NCBI GenBank assembly: GCA_002352205.1
Contig: DEHZ01000010.1
Location: 124,245-188,244 of the forward strand
Source of the DNA: Flavobacterium sp. UBA2787
Lineage (GTDB): Bacteria > Bacteroidota > Bacteroidia > Flavobacteriales > Flavobacteriaceae
DNA length: 64,000 nt
Direction: 5' to 3'
Shown here: positions 33,956 to 42,153 of the stretch, in pieces
Layout of the letters: every line of letters begins with the position of its first letter
Position numbering within the stretch: the stretch's first letter is position 1
The notes under the pieces: model-generated
Seen by the model: only the letters and a program-made list of their open reading frames with translations
Databases searched by the model: none
What the model was told of the DNA's origin: nothing
Position numbers and translations under genes: made by a program

Positions 33956-36900
33956 ATGCAAGAAGGTATCTCAGGCAAAATTGCCATTTTTTTTATCAAT
34001 TCCAAACTAACCATTCTGTTGATGGTGGCTTTGATGGTAATTGGTGTATATAGTTCGTTCTTAATTCCAAGAGAAGAAGAACCACAAATTAATGTTCCCA
34101 TGGCCGATGTAATGATTGGTTATCCGGGAGCAACTCCGGCAGAAGTAGAAAGCCGTGTTATTAAACCGTTGGAAAAAGTTTTATCAAACATAAAAGGGGT
34201 TGAGCATTTGCATAGTATGGCGATGAATGGTCAAGCGATGATTATTGTTCAATTTTATGTTGGCGAAGACATTGAGCGTTCCTATGTGAAATTGTATGAC
34301 GAATTAGCCAAACACGAACATATGTTTCCGCAAGGTGTTTATAAACCGATGGTAAAAACGCGTTCAATCGATGATGTTCCGATGTTAGGATTAACATTAT
34401 GGAGTGAAAAATATGATGATTTTGAAATTCGACAATTGGCAGAAGAAGTTACATCTGAAATAGAAAAAGTAAAAGATGTAGCTATTACAAAAGAAATTGG
34501 AGGAAGAACCCGCGAGTTGAAAGTAGTTTTAGACAAAGACAAAATGGCCGAAAATAAAGTGGATGCGTTGGGAATTATGCAAATGATTCAGGCCAATAAC
34601 GGTTCTTCGCAATCGGGAAGCTTTGTGCAAAATGACACGGAATATTTAATTACCACCGGAAAATTTTTATCCAATGTCGAAGATGTAGAAAATTTGGTAG
34701 TGGGAATAAATCAAAATATGCCGGTGTATTTAAAACAGGTGGCTTCCATTCAAGACGGACCTTCCACAGCTCGAAGTTATGTTTCTTTTGGGTATGGAAA
34801 AGCGAATGAAAAGTTTACCAATAAGCCAAGCGAATATCCCGCCGTTACTATTTCTGTTGGAAAAGTAAAAGGTGCCGATGCAATGAAAATTTCGGATAAG
34901 ATTTTAGTAAAAGTCGAACAACTCAAAACCAATTTAATTCTTGACGATGTACATGTGGAAGTTACCCGAAATTATGGGGAAACAGCTTCTCATAAAGTAG
35001 GCGAGTTGTTGTTGCATTTGGGTGTTGCTATCTTAGCTGTAACCATTTTAGTGATGTTGGCCATGGGCTGGAGAGGTGGATTAGTAGTTTTCTTTTCCGT
35101 TCCGTTGACTTTTGCGTTGACCTTATTTAGTTATTATTTATTAGGTTATACGTTGAATAGAATTACGCTTTTTGCCTTAGTTTTTGTGGTGGGAATTGTG
35201 GTTGACGACAGTATCATCATTGCCGAAAATATGCACAGGCATTTTAAAATGAAGCGACTCCCATTCAAACAAGCTGCCATTTATGCGATAAATGAAGTAG
35301 GAAATCCAACTATTTTAGCCACATTCACCGTAATTGCAGCGATTCTTCCGATGGCTTTCGTATCCGGAATGATGGGGCCTTACATGAGTCCGATGCCGAT
35401 TGGAGCTTCCATTGCCATGATTTTATCGTTGTTTGTTGCGTTAACCGTTACGCCTTATTTGGGTTATCATTTATTAAGAGAAAAAGACGAACAAGAACAC
35501 AAAGAAGAACAAGGTTTAGAAACTTCTCGTATTTATAAAATTTACAACAAATTAGAACGTCCGTTTTTAGATAGCTCAAAGAAAAGAATGGTTATGTTGG
35601 GAATTACGACGGTATTGCTAATCGGTTCGGTGTTGATGTTTTTTACCAAATCAGTAGCCGTTAAAATGTTACCGTTTGATAATAAAAATGAGTTTCAAGT
35701 GGTGATTGATATGCCGGAAGGCACAACATTAGAAAGAACGGCAGCCGTTACCAAAGAAATTGCTCAGTACTTGTCAACCGTTCCGGAAGTAGTGGATTAT
35801 CAAAATTATATTGGAGCTTCTGCACCTATTACTTTCAACGGATTGGTACGACATTACGATTTGCGTGGCGGAAGTAATATGGCAGACATTCAAGTGAATT
35901 TATTACATAAAGAAGACCGTAATTTACAAAGTCATGATATTGCCAAAATCGTTCGTCCGGAAGTGCAAAAAATTGCCAAAAAATATGGTGCGAATGTAAA
36001 AATCATTGAAGTTCCACCCGGACCACCTGTACTTTCTACGTTGGTGGCTGAAATTTACGGACCTGATTACAAAGAGCAAATTAAAGTAGCTCACCAAGTA
36101 AAAACCATTTTAGAAAACACTCCCGATATTGTGGATATCGATTGGATGGTAGAAGATGCCCAAACCGAATATAAATTAGAAGTGGATAAAGAAAAAGCCA
36201 TGTTGAACGGAATTGCTCCACAGCAAGTGGTGGGTAATTTGACGTATTTGTTGCGAGAAATGCCTGTTTCCAATTTGTATGACGAACGTTCTAATAACCC
36301 GGTGGGCATTGTATTATCGCTTGACGATCAAGATAAAACGTCGTTGCAAGATGTTTTAAACCTAAAAATTAAAGGTTCACAAAACAATGTGATTCCGGTG
36401 AATGATTTGGTGAAAGTAGAGGAGAGTACCTTACAAAACACCATTTACCGCAAAGACCAAAAACGGGTTGTTTATATCACCGCAGACATGGCCGGTGATT
36501 TAGAAAGTCCGGTGTATGCCATTTTAGGAATGGAAGAAAAACTTCAAAAAATGAATTTACCGAAAGGCTATTCCATCAATGAATTATATATGGAACAACC
36601 TTCTGACGAAAGTAATTTTACTGTAAAATGGGATGGTGAATGGCAAATTACCTTAGAAGTTTTCCGTGATTTAGGCGTGGCTTTCTTAGTCGTAATCTTA
36701 GTAATTTATATGTTAATTGTGGGTTGGTTCCAAAACTTTAAAACGCCTATTGTAATGATGTTGGCCATTCCGCTTTCGTTGGTAGGAATTGTGTTAGGTC
36801 ACTGGTTGTTGGGAGCTTTCTTCACGGCAACTTCATTCATCGGAATGATCGCATTAGCTGGAGTAATGGTTCGAAACTCTGTTTTATTAATCGACTTCAT

Positions 36901-37156
36901 TGAAATCAGATTAAACGACGGAATAGAACTAAAACAAGCCATTATTGAAGCTGGAGCTGTTAGAACCACACCAATTTTACTAACCACCGGAGCCGTTGTT
37001 ATTGGAGCATCGATTATCCTATTCGACCCTATTTTCCAAGGTTTAGCGATTTCGTTAGTAGCCGGAGCGATTGTATCTACGTTATTAACTTTAATTGTGG
37101 TGCCATTAATCTATTACATCACCGAGCGGAAAAAATGGGAGAAGAATAGTGAATAG
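33956..37156 (+). CDS. RND efflux transporter permease (AcrB/HAE-1-like)
   Basis: 1066 aa, full length. N-terminal helix IAIFFINSKLTILLMVALMV, two large periplasmic loops after TM1 and TM7, and 12 membrane helices. TM4 carries the paired acidic residues needed for proton coupling (VVGIVVDDSIIIAEN near residue 420). It is a proton-driven pump exporting hydrophobic compounds or metals; substrate class is not decided by sequence. Third gene of the TolC-adaptor-pump operon. Confidence 0.93.
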   Translation: MQEGISGKIAIFFINSKLTILLMVALMVIGVYSSFLIPREEEPQINVPMADVMIGYPGATPAEVESRVIKPLEKVLSNIKGVEHLHSMAMNGQAMIIVQFYVGEDIERSYVKLYDELAKHEHMFPQGVYKPMVKTRSIDDVPMLGLTLWSEKYDDFEIRQLAEEVTSEIEKVKDVAITKEIGGRTRELKVVLDKDKMAENKVDALGIMQMIQANNGSSQSGSFVQNDTEYLITTGKFLSNVEDVENLVVGINQNMPVYLKQVASIQDGPSTARSYVSFGYGKANEKFTNKPSEYPAVTISVGKVKGADAMKISDKILVKVEQLKTNLILDDVHVEVTRNYGETASHKVGELLLHLGVAILAVTILVMLAMGWRGGLVVFFSVPLTFALTLFSYYLLGYTLNRITLFALVFVVGIVVDDSIIIAENMHRHFKMKRLPFKQAAIYAINEVGNPTILATFTVIAAILPMAFVSGMMGPYMSPMPIGASIAMILSLFVALTVTPYLGYHLLREKDEQEHKEEQGLETSRIYKIYNKLERPFLDSSKKRMVMLGITTVLLIGSVLMFFTKSVAVKMLPFDNKNEFQVVIDMPEGTTLERTAAVTKEIAQYLSTVPEVVDYQNYIGASAPITFNGLVRHYDLRGGSNMADIQVNLLHKEDRNLQSHDIAKIVRPEVQKIAKKYGANVKIIEVPPGPPVLSTLVAEIYGPDYKEQIKVAHQVKTILENTPDIVDIDWMVEDAQTEYKLEVDKEKAMLNGIAPQQVVGNLTYLLREMPVSNLYDERSNNPVGIVLSLDDQDKTSLQDVLNLKIKGSQNNVIPVNDLVKVEESTLQNTIYRKDQKRVVYITADMAGDLESPVYAILGMEEKLQKMNLPKGYSINELYMEQPSDESNFTVKWDGEWQITLEVFRDLGVAFLVVILVIYMLIVGWFQNFKTPIVMMLAIPLSLVGIVLGHWLLGAFFTATSFIGMIALAGVMVRNSVLLIDFIEIRLNDGIELKQAIIEAGAVRTTPILLTTGAVVIGASIILFDPIFQGLAISLVAGAIVSTLLTLIVVPLIYYITERKKWEKNSE

Positions 37157-37184
37157 TAATTAGTAAAAATTGGCTATTTGATAA

Positions 37185-37245
37185 AACTCAGTATATCAGT
37201 AACTCAGCATCTCAGCATCTCAGCAACTCAGTAACTCAGCAACTC
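37185..37245. repeat. Degenerate octamer array D with following poly-A tract
   Basis: Seven and a half 8-bp units with the pattern ANNTCAGN (for example AACTCAGC, ATCTCAGC) between the RND permease and the 101-aa gene. A run of 12 A (37246-37257) follows and runs into the ATG at 37257. Both features are prone to slippage and lie exactly where translation begins. Confidence 0.85.
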
Positions 37246-37256
37246 AAAAAAAAAAA

Positions 37257-37562
37257 ATGAAACTAGTCTTAATAACCGCTGTCCATTCTTTCAAACGAGA
37301 GATACAGCATTTGCTCAAACAATCCGGTGTAAAAACCTATTCGTATCGTGATGTAACCGGATTTAAAGATTTATCCGAAGAAGCCTTGGCATCCAATTGG
37401 TTTGGAAGCGAAGTAAACGAAAACGAATCCATTGCATTTTATGCTTTCGTTCCGGTTGAAAATTTGGAAAAATTATACCGATTAATTCTGACTTTCAATC
37501 AAGAACTAGAAACCAAATCAAAAGTGCATTTAGCGACATTTAGCATCGAAAAATTTATATAA
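37257..37562 (+). CDS. Small PII/ferredoxin-fold-like protein, hypothetical
   Basis: 101 aa, cytoplasmic. The beta-alpha-beta pattern (KLVLITAVHSFKREIQHLLK, then ESIAFYAFVPVENLEKLYRLIL, then HLATFSIEKFI) resembles a PII or ferredoxin-like fold of the kind often encoded with RND metal/drug pumps. No known catalytic motif. It lies in the efflux operon between the pump and a DUF2892 gene, so it may sense or tune the pump; this is inference. Confidence 0.6.
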   Translation: MKLVLITAVHSFKREIQHLLKQSGVKTYSYRDVTGFKDLSEEALASNWFGSEVNENESIAFYAFVPVENLEKLYRLILTFNQELETKSKVHLATFSIEKFI

Positions 37563-37564
37563 AA

Positions 37565-37642
37565 GGTACTTAGAAACTGAGGGACTAAGTTAAAAATAGT
37601 CCCCAACCTCAGAACCTTAGTGCCTCAGAACTTTAGAACCTT
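37565..37642. repeat. Inverted octamer arrays E
   Basis: The spacer before the DUF2892 gene has a 5' arm (37565-37590, units GGTACTTA, GAAACTGA, GGGACTAA) and a 3' arm (37605-37642, units such as AACCTCAG, AACCTTAG, TGCCTCAG). The arms are imperfectly complementary over about 26 bp and could form a long hairpin in the mRNA. Confidence 0.75.
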
Positions 37643-37648
37643 AAAAAT

Positions 37649-37837
37649 ATGAAAAACAGAATCGTACGCGGAGTGGCCGGAACATTTATTATCATCAGTT
37701 TGTTATTGGCTATTTATGTAAACCAAAATTGGTTATGGTTCACCGCATTTGTGGGAGCCAATTTGCTACAATCATCTTTAACAAAATGGTGTTTGATGGA
37801 TGATATTTTAACCAAAGTTTTTAAAATTAAAGATTGA
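37649..37837 (+). CDS. DUF2892 small inner-membrane protein
   Basis: 62 aa. Pattern of DUF2892/YgaP membrane tails: RIVRGVAGTFIIISLLLAI (helix 1), WLWFTAFVGANLLQSSLTKWC (helix 2), then a short cytoplasmic tail. No rhodanese domain is attached. Last gene of the efflux operon, followed by a strong terminator. Confidence 0.82.
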   Translation: MKNRIVRGVAGTFIIISLLLAIYVNQNWLWFTAFVGANLLQSSLTKWCLMDDILTKVFKIKD

Positions 37838-37845
37838 TTAGTGAT

Positions 37846-37887
37846 GAAAGTCGGGCAGCTCATCTTTTGAGTTGTCCGATTTTTTAT
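37846..37887 (+). terminator. Terminator of the RND efflux operon
   Basis: A 12-bp stem with two G-U pairs (37851-37862 with 37868-37879), a 5-nt loop and a following run of T. It sits between convergent genes and overlaps the nudK-like stop at 37884. Confidence 0.88.
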
Positions 37888-38465
37888 GGTAATAATTCTT
37901 CGCTTTTTGCATGCAACAACAACATAATCGTCTTCGCATCTTTAATTTCTCCATTGTAAACCATTTTCAGAGCTTCGTTAAAATCGAGTTCTAACACTTC
38001 AATATATTCATGTTCCGAAGCCAATCCGCCTCCTTCACTCACTTTCATTTGAGGTTGATATTCAGCCGTAAAAAAGTATAAAATTTCTGTAACAGCTCCG
38101 GGAGACATATAAGCTTCAAATACTTTTTTTACATCTTGAATGCGGTAACCGGTTTCTTCTTCCGTTTCGCGTTTGATGCAATCTTCGGGATTTTTTTCGT
38201 CTAACAATCCAGCACAAACTTCAATCATCATACCACTTTCGTTTCCGTTTAAGAAAGTCGGTAATCGAAATTGACGAGTTAAAATAACAGTTTGTTTTTC
38301 TTTGTTGTATAATAAAATAGCGGCACCATTTCCGCGATCATACACTTCTCTACGTTGGATTTCGGGTTCGCCGTTTTCGGGAGTAAATTCATAAGTAACT
38401 TTGTTAAGTAAATACCAATTATCTGAAAGTAATTCGGTTTTGGTGATTTGGATTGTTGGGTTCAT
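37884..38465 (-). CDS. NUDIX hydrolase, NudK/ADP-sugar pyrophosphatase-like
   Basis: 193 aa. The Nudix helix region is CAGLLDEKNPEDCIKRETEE followed by ETGYRI, around residues 85-110, with the glutamates that hold the metal. The N-terminal swapped domain (NWYLLNKVTYEF) and the closing EVLELDFNEALKMVYNGEI match NudK, which splits GDP-mannose and related NDP-sugars. Activity on ADP-ribose cannot be excluded. Confidence 0.85.
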   Translation of the reverse strand: MNPTIQITKTELLSDNWYLLNKVTYEFTPENGEPEIQRREVYDRGNGAAILLYNKEKQTVILTRQFRLPTFLNGNESGMMIEVCAGLLDEKNPEDCIKRETEEETGYRIQDVKKVFEAYMSPGAVTEILYFFTAEYQPQMKVSEGGGLASEHEYIEVLELDFNEALKMVYNGEIKDAKTIMLLLHAKSEELLP

Positions 38466-38478
38466 TAATTAAGTAATG

Positions 38479-38955
38479 TTAAAAGAAGGAAATAGTATGT
38501 CGTTTGCCTATTTTAAATTTTAAATCAAGGTCAGAAAGTAATGAATGTATGATTGCACCAAACAAATCTCCCGCATCTCCATTGCTCACGGGACCAGGCA
38601 TCCCACAAGTCGGCGAAAAATCTAAAATACTGAAATGACTTTGATACAATCTAACTTCATTATTCACTGAACTATAAATATTATAAAATCCTGTGAATTC
38701 ATCTTTAGTGTAGAAAAAGGTTTGCTTACCATAATTCAGTTTAGGTAAATTGCTTTGTAATTCATTTAATGTTGCGAAATTGTCTTGTAGTTCAGAAAAA
38801 TAATTTTTTGGAAAAGGTTTGTAATTGTAATTTGTTTCCTGAAAATTAAAATTATAAAACGACTTACTGTTTTCATTCGACAAATTAGAATTGTTTTCTT
38901 GACTTAAGCCGAGAAAAGAGACAAGAAATAAAATTATGACAATTATTTTCTTCAT
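38479..38955 (-). CDS. Exported protein, hypothetical
   Basis: About 158 aa from the ATG giving MKKIIVIILFLVSFLGLSQ, which forms a clean signal peptide; the open frame continues 12 codons upstream without one. The mature part is Asn/Phe/Tyr-rich (KSFYNFNFQETNYNYKPFPK) and ends with a basic KFKIGKRHTISFF. No known domain. It lies 13 bp upstream of the nudK-like gene on the same strand. Confidence 0.6.
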   Translation of the reverse strand: MKKIIVIILFLVSFLGLSQENNSNLSNENSKSFYNFNFQETNYNYKPFPKNYFSELQDNFATLNELQSNLPKLNYGKQTFFYTKDEFTGFYNIYSSVNNEVRLYQSHFSILDFSPTCGMPGPVSNGDAGDLFGAIIHSLLSDLDLKFKIGKRHTISFF

Positions 38956-39089
38956 GATATAATTGATTTTAGTAAAAATACTAAAAAACATACTAATTTA
39001 CAATTCATCCTCTAATTTTCACATTTGAGTAATTTTCAATTTTTATTCAATATCGTTTGAACCAACTTTGTCTCATCAAAATCAAACCA

Positions 39090-41243
39090 ATGAAAACTAT
39101 TTTTACATTTCTACTTTTTGTTATCGGAATTCAAACGTACGCTCAAACAGAGATTTCCGGAAGAATCACTGACGAAAAAGGTATCGCCATTCCCGGTGCA
39201 AACATTTATTTAGAAGGAACGTATGACGGAGCTTCATCAGATGAAAACGGAAATTTTACATTTTCAACTTCAGAAACGGGAACTAAAATAATTGTGGTTA
39301 GTTTTCTTTCATTTGAAACATTTAAAAAGGAAATTGATGTAAACAATTTCAAAAACCAAACCATCAAACTCAGAGAAAGTGTAAATACCTTGGATGCTGT
39401 TATTGTGACTGCCGGAACGTTTGAAGCCGGAGATAAAGCTCGAGTTTCTGTCCTAAAACCTTTAGATATTGTAACTACCGCCGGTGCTGCCGGAGATATC
39501 ATCGGAGCATTGAATACGTTACCGGGAACTCAAACTGTCGGAGAAAGCGGTCGCTTATTTGTTCGTGGTGGTGAAGCTGATGAAACTCAAACTTTTGTGG
39601 ACGGACTTCGAGTGGCTCAACCGTATGGTGCAACGGCACAAAATTTACCTACTCGAGGGCGTTTTTCACCATTTTTGTTTAACGGAATTTCGTTTTCAAC
39701 AGGAGGTTATAGTGCCGAATTTGGAGAAGCTCTTTCGAGTGTGCTGACTTTGAATACGATTGATGAACCAACACAAGAACAAACCGATATTTCGTTGATG
39801 ACCGTTGGATTAGGAATCGGAAATACGCAAAAAAGGAACAATAATTCACTGACTTTTAATGCGGCTTACATCAATTTAGAACCGTATCAAAAATTGATTC
39901 CGCAAGCAGTTGATTGGAATAAACCTTATCAATCGTTAGCCGGAGAAATGGTTTATCGTTATCAATTTAAAAATGGTTTATTAAAAGTGTATGGAGCATT
40001 TGATGTGTCTCAATTTGACATTAATCAGGAAGATATCAATCAACCGGAGAAAGTTCGGTTTGATTTGCGGAATGATAATTTTTATGGAAATGCTTCGTAC
40101 AAAGGAACGTTTGGCAGCAATTGGAATATTCACACCGGATTGAGTTATGGTTTGGGTGTGAATAAAATCGGAATCAATTCTGATCAAGTTGAAAATGACG
40201 AAAATGCCCTTCACCTAAAAATGAAAGTGGGAAAAAAAATCACCGAACGAATTAAAATTACAGCAGGAGCGGATTATTTTGTGACTGATTTTGATGAAAA
40301 ATTTACTGAATTTCAAGGAGAAACTTTTAATGTTGGTTATCAAAACTCAATTGCTGCGGCCTATGCTGAATCAGATATTTTCTTTAGTAAAAAATTAGCG
40401 ATGAAAGTAGGAGCAAGGGCTTCGCAAAACAGCTTGTTGGATGAATTCCGACTTTCGCCTAGAGCTTCTTTTGCTTACAAAGTGTCAAAAAACGGACAAT
40501 TTTCATTTGCTTATGGCGATTTCGTTCAAACTCCGAGAGCAGATTATATCAAATATTCGGATGATTTTCAATCGGAAAAAGCGAGTCATTACATTTTAAA
40601 TTTTCAACATAATAAAGATGGTCGTTTATTTAGAGCCGAAGCTTATTATAAAAAATATGACGATTTAGTAAAATTTGATACAGAAATTGCTCAATTTAAT
40701 TCAGCTTTCAACAACGATGGTTCCGGTTTTGCTAAAGGAATCGATATATTTTGGCGAGATAATAAAACCTTTAAAAACACCGATTATTGGGTTTCGTATT
40801 CATACATCGATTCGGAACGTGATTATTTGAATTTTCCAAACCAAGTTACTCCAAGCTTTATTGCTGATCATACGTTGTCAGTGGTTACAAAACATTGGAT
40901 TGAAGATTGGAAATCGCAAATCGGGTTTTCGTACACTGTTAATTCCGGTCGTCCTTACAACAATCCGAATGAAATGGAATTTATGAATGGAAAGACAAAA
41001 GCCTTTCAAAATTTGAGTTTCAACTGGGCTTATTTGCTTTCGCAACAAAAGATTTTGTATTTCTCGGTTTCCAATATCATCGGAACTGATAATGTTTTTG
41101 GCTATCAATATGCCAATTCACCTGATATGAATGGCCAATTTCAACGAAGAGCTATTGGTCAGCCAGCCGATCGCTTTTTCTTTGTTGGTTTCTTTTGGAC
41201 GATTAGTGATAATAAGAAAACGAATCAATTGGAGAATCTATAG
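39090..41243 (+). CDS. TonB-dependent receptor with CarboxypepD_reg-like domain
   Basis: About 717 aa from the ATG giving MKTIFTFLLFVIGIQTYAQ, a complete signal peptide; an earlier TTG at 39057 adds only non-signal residues. Residues ~20-105 form the regulatory-like beta sandwich (ISGRITDEKGIAIPGANI), then the plug (VRGGEADETQTFVDGLR) and the barrel. No SusD gene is adjacent. Substrate unknown. Octamer arrays fill the region after its stop. Confidence 0.9.
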   Translation: MKTIFTFLLFVIGIQTYAQTEISGRITDEKGIAIPGANIYLEGTYDGASSDENGNFTFSTSETGTKIIVVSFLSFETFKKEIDVNNFKNQTIKLRESVNTLDAVIVTAGTFEAGDKARVSVLKPLDIVTTAGAAGDIIGALNTLPGTQTVGESGRLFVRGGEADETQTFVDGLRVAQPYGATAQNLPTRGRFSPFLFNGISFSTGGYSAEFGEALSSVLTLNTIDEPTQEQTDISLMTVGLGIGNTQKRNNNSLTFNAAYINLEPYQKLIPQAVDWNKPYQSLAGEMVYRYQFKNGLLKVYGAFDVSQFDINQEDINQPEKVRFDLRNDNFYGNASYKGTFGSNWNIHTGLSYGLGVNKIGINSDQVENDENALHLKMKVGKKITERIKITAGADYFVTDFDEKFTEFQGETFNVGYQNSIAAAYAESDIFFSKKLAMKVGARASQNSLLDEFRLSPRASFAYKVSKNGQFSFAYGDFVQTPRADYIKYSDDFQSEKASHYILNFQHNKDGRLFRAEAYYKKYDDLVKFDTEIAQFNSAFNNDGSGFAKGIDIFWRDNKTFKNTDYWVSYSYIDSERDYLNFPNQVTPSFIADHTLSVVTKHWIEDWKSQIGFSYTVNSGRPYNNPNEMEFMNGKTKAFQNLSFNWAYLLSQQKILYFSVSNIIGTDNVFGYQYANSPDMNGQFQRRAIGQPADRFFFVGFFWTISDNKKTNQLENL

Positions 41244-41341
41244 GTTCTAAGGCTCTAAGGTTCTGAGGTTCTGAGGTTCTGAGGAGCTAAGGTTTAATCA
41301 CTGTTAACCCCTCAGTACCTTAGAACCTCAGCATCTCTGAA
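41243..41341. repeat. Inverted octamer arrays F
   Basis: Six 8-bp units (41243-41290) built on GGTTCTAA/GGTTCTGA overlap the last base of the receptor stop codon. After a 19-bp gap come four units in the opposite sense (41310-41341: CCTCAGTA, CCTTAGAA, CCTCAGCA, TCTCTGAA). The two arms are complementary and can fold into a hairpin of about 30 bp with mismatches. Its words are those of arrays D and E. Confidence 0.8.
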
Positions 41342-41524
41342 CCTTTTCAAAAACAATTCATCCTCAAAAATCAACAACTCAGTCAGTCTCTTTTTTAAAA
41401 TTTGATTTTATGACGGAAATTTGAATCAGTAAATCAATGACAATATCAAAATTCAATATCAAAATTCTAACAATCAAAAAATCTATAATCTAACAATCCA
41501 ATAATCAAAATAAAAATTAAAATT
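41342..41524. repeat. Low-complexity spacer with short direct repeats (array G)
   Basis: It contains a 13-bp perfect tandem duplication (AATATCAAAATTC at 41442-41467), followed by ATC-anchored words of 7-9 bp (ATCTATA, ATCTAACA, ATCCAATA), with CTAACAATC repeated. I see no gene and no clear promoter in it. Confidence 0.55.
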
Positions 41525-42148
41525 ATGACAAAAATTATCGTTACCATCGTTTTACATGTGACTTCACAATTATTCTCACAAGGTCAATTTGAACAAGGAA
41601 TGGGAAAAGCATTCAGTCTTTGGGGAGAAGGAAAAAACACTGAAGCTTCAGCTATGTTTGAACGAATTGCTTCGGCTGAAAAAGACAACTGGTTGCCAAA
41701 TTATTATGTTGCATTAGTGAATACAACAACTGCTTTTGCCACAAAAGACAAAGAACAAGTAAATGCCTTGCTGACAAAAGCTCAATCTGCGTTGGATGTT
41801 GAGTTGAACAAATATCCAAACAATGCAGAATTGTTAGTGATGCAAGCCATGATTCACACTGCTTGGATTGCTTTTGATCCAATGACCAACGGAATGAAAT
41901 TATCCGGAAAAGTAATGGAAATCTATGCAAAAGCAGAACAAATTGAGCCAAGTAATCCGAGAGTAGTGTTTAGCAAAGCCGAGTTTGAAATGGGTTCTGC
42001 TCGATTTTTCGGAACAGATACCAAACCAATCTGTGCTCAAATTGAAAAATCTATCGAACTTTTTGCTACTTTTAAACCTCAAACAGTTTTTCATCCAAAA
42101 TGGGGATTAGAAAGAGCACAAGAAGCTGCAAAAGGCTGTAAACAATAA
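41525..42148 (+). CDS. Exported TPR-like protein, hypothetical
   Basis: 207 aa. A weak signal peptide ends SQLFSQ. The body is helical with TPR-like spacing (GQFEQGMGKAFSLWGEGKNT, TKAQSALDVELNKYPNNAEL, GKVMEIYAKAEQIEPSNPRV). TPR arrays mediate protein contacts. It is the first gene of the histidine-kinase/LytTR operon, only 5 bp before the kinase start, which makes it a candidate extracytoplasmic partner of that system. Confidence 0.7.
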   Translation: MTKIIVTIVLHVTSQLFSQGQFEQGMGKAFSLWGEGKNTEASAMFERIASAEKDNWLPNYYVALVNTTTAFATKDKEQVNALLTKAQSALDVELNKYPNNAELLVMQAMIHTAWIAFDPMTNGMKLSGKVMEIYAKAEQIEPSNPRVVFSKAEFEMGSARFFGTDTKPICAQIEKSIELFATFKPQTVFHPKWGLERAQEAAKGCKQ

Positions 42149-42153
42149 TAATT

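Noticed and set aside
39057..39089. Upstream TTG extension of the second TonB receptor
   Set aside because: The extension would precede an intact signal peptide and encode residues unlike one; the ATG at 39090 is preferred.
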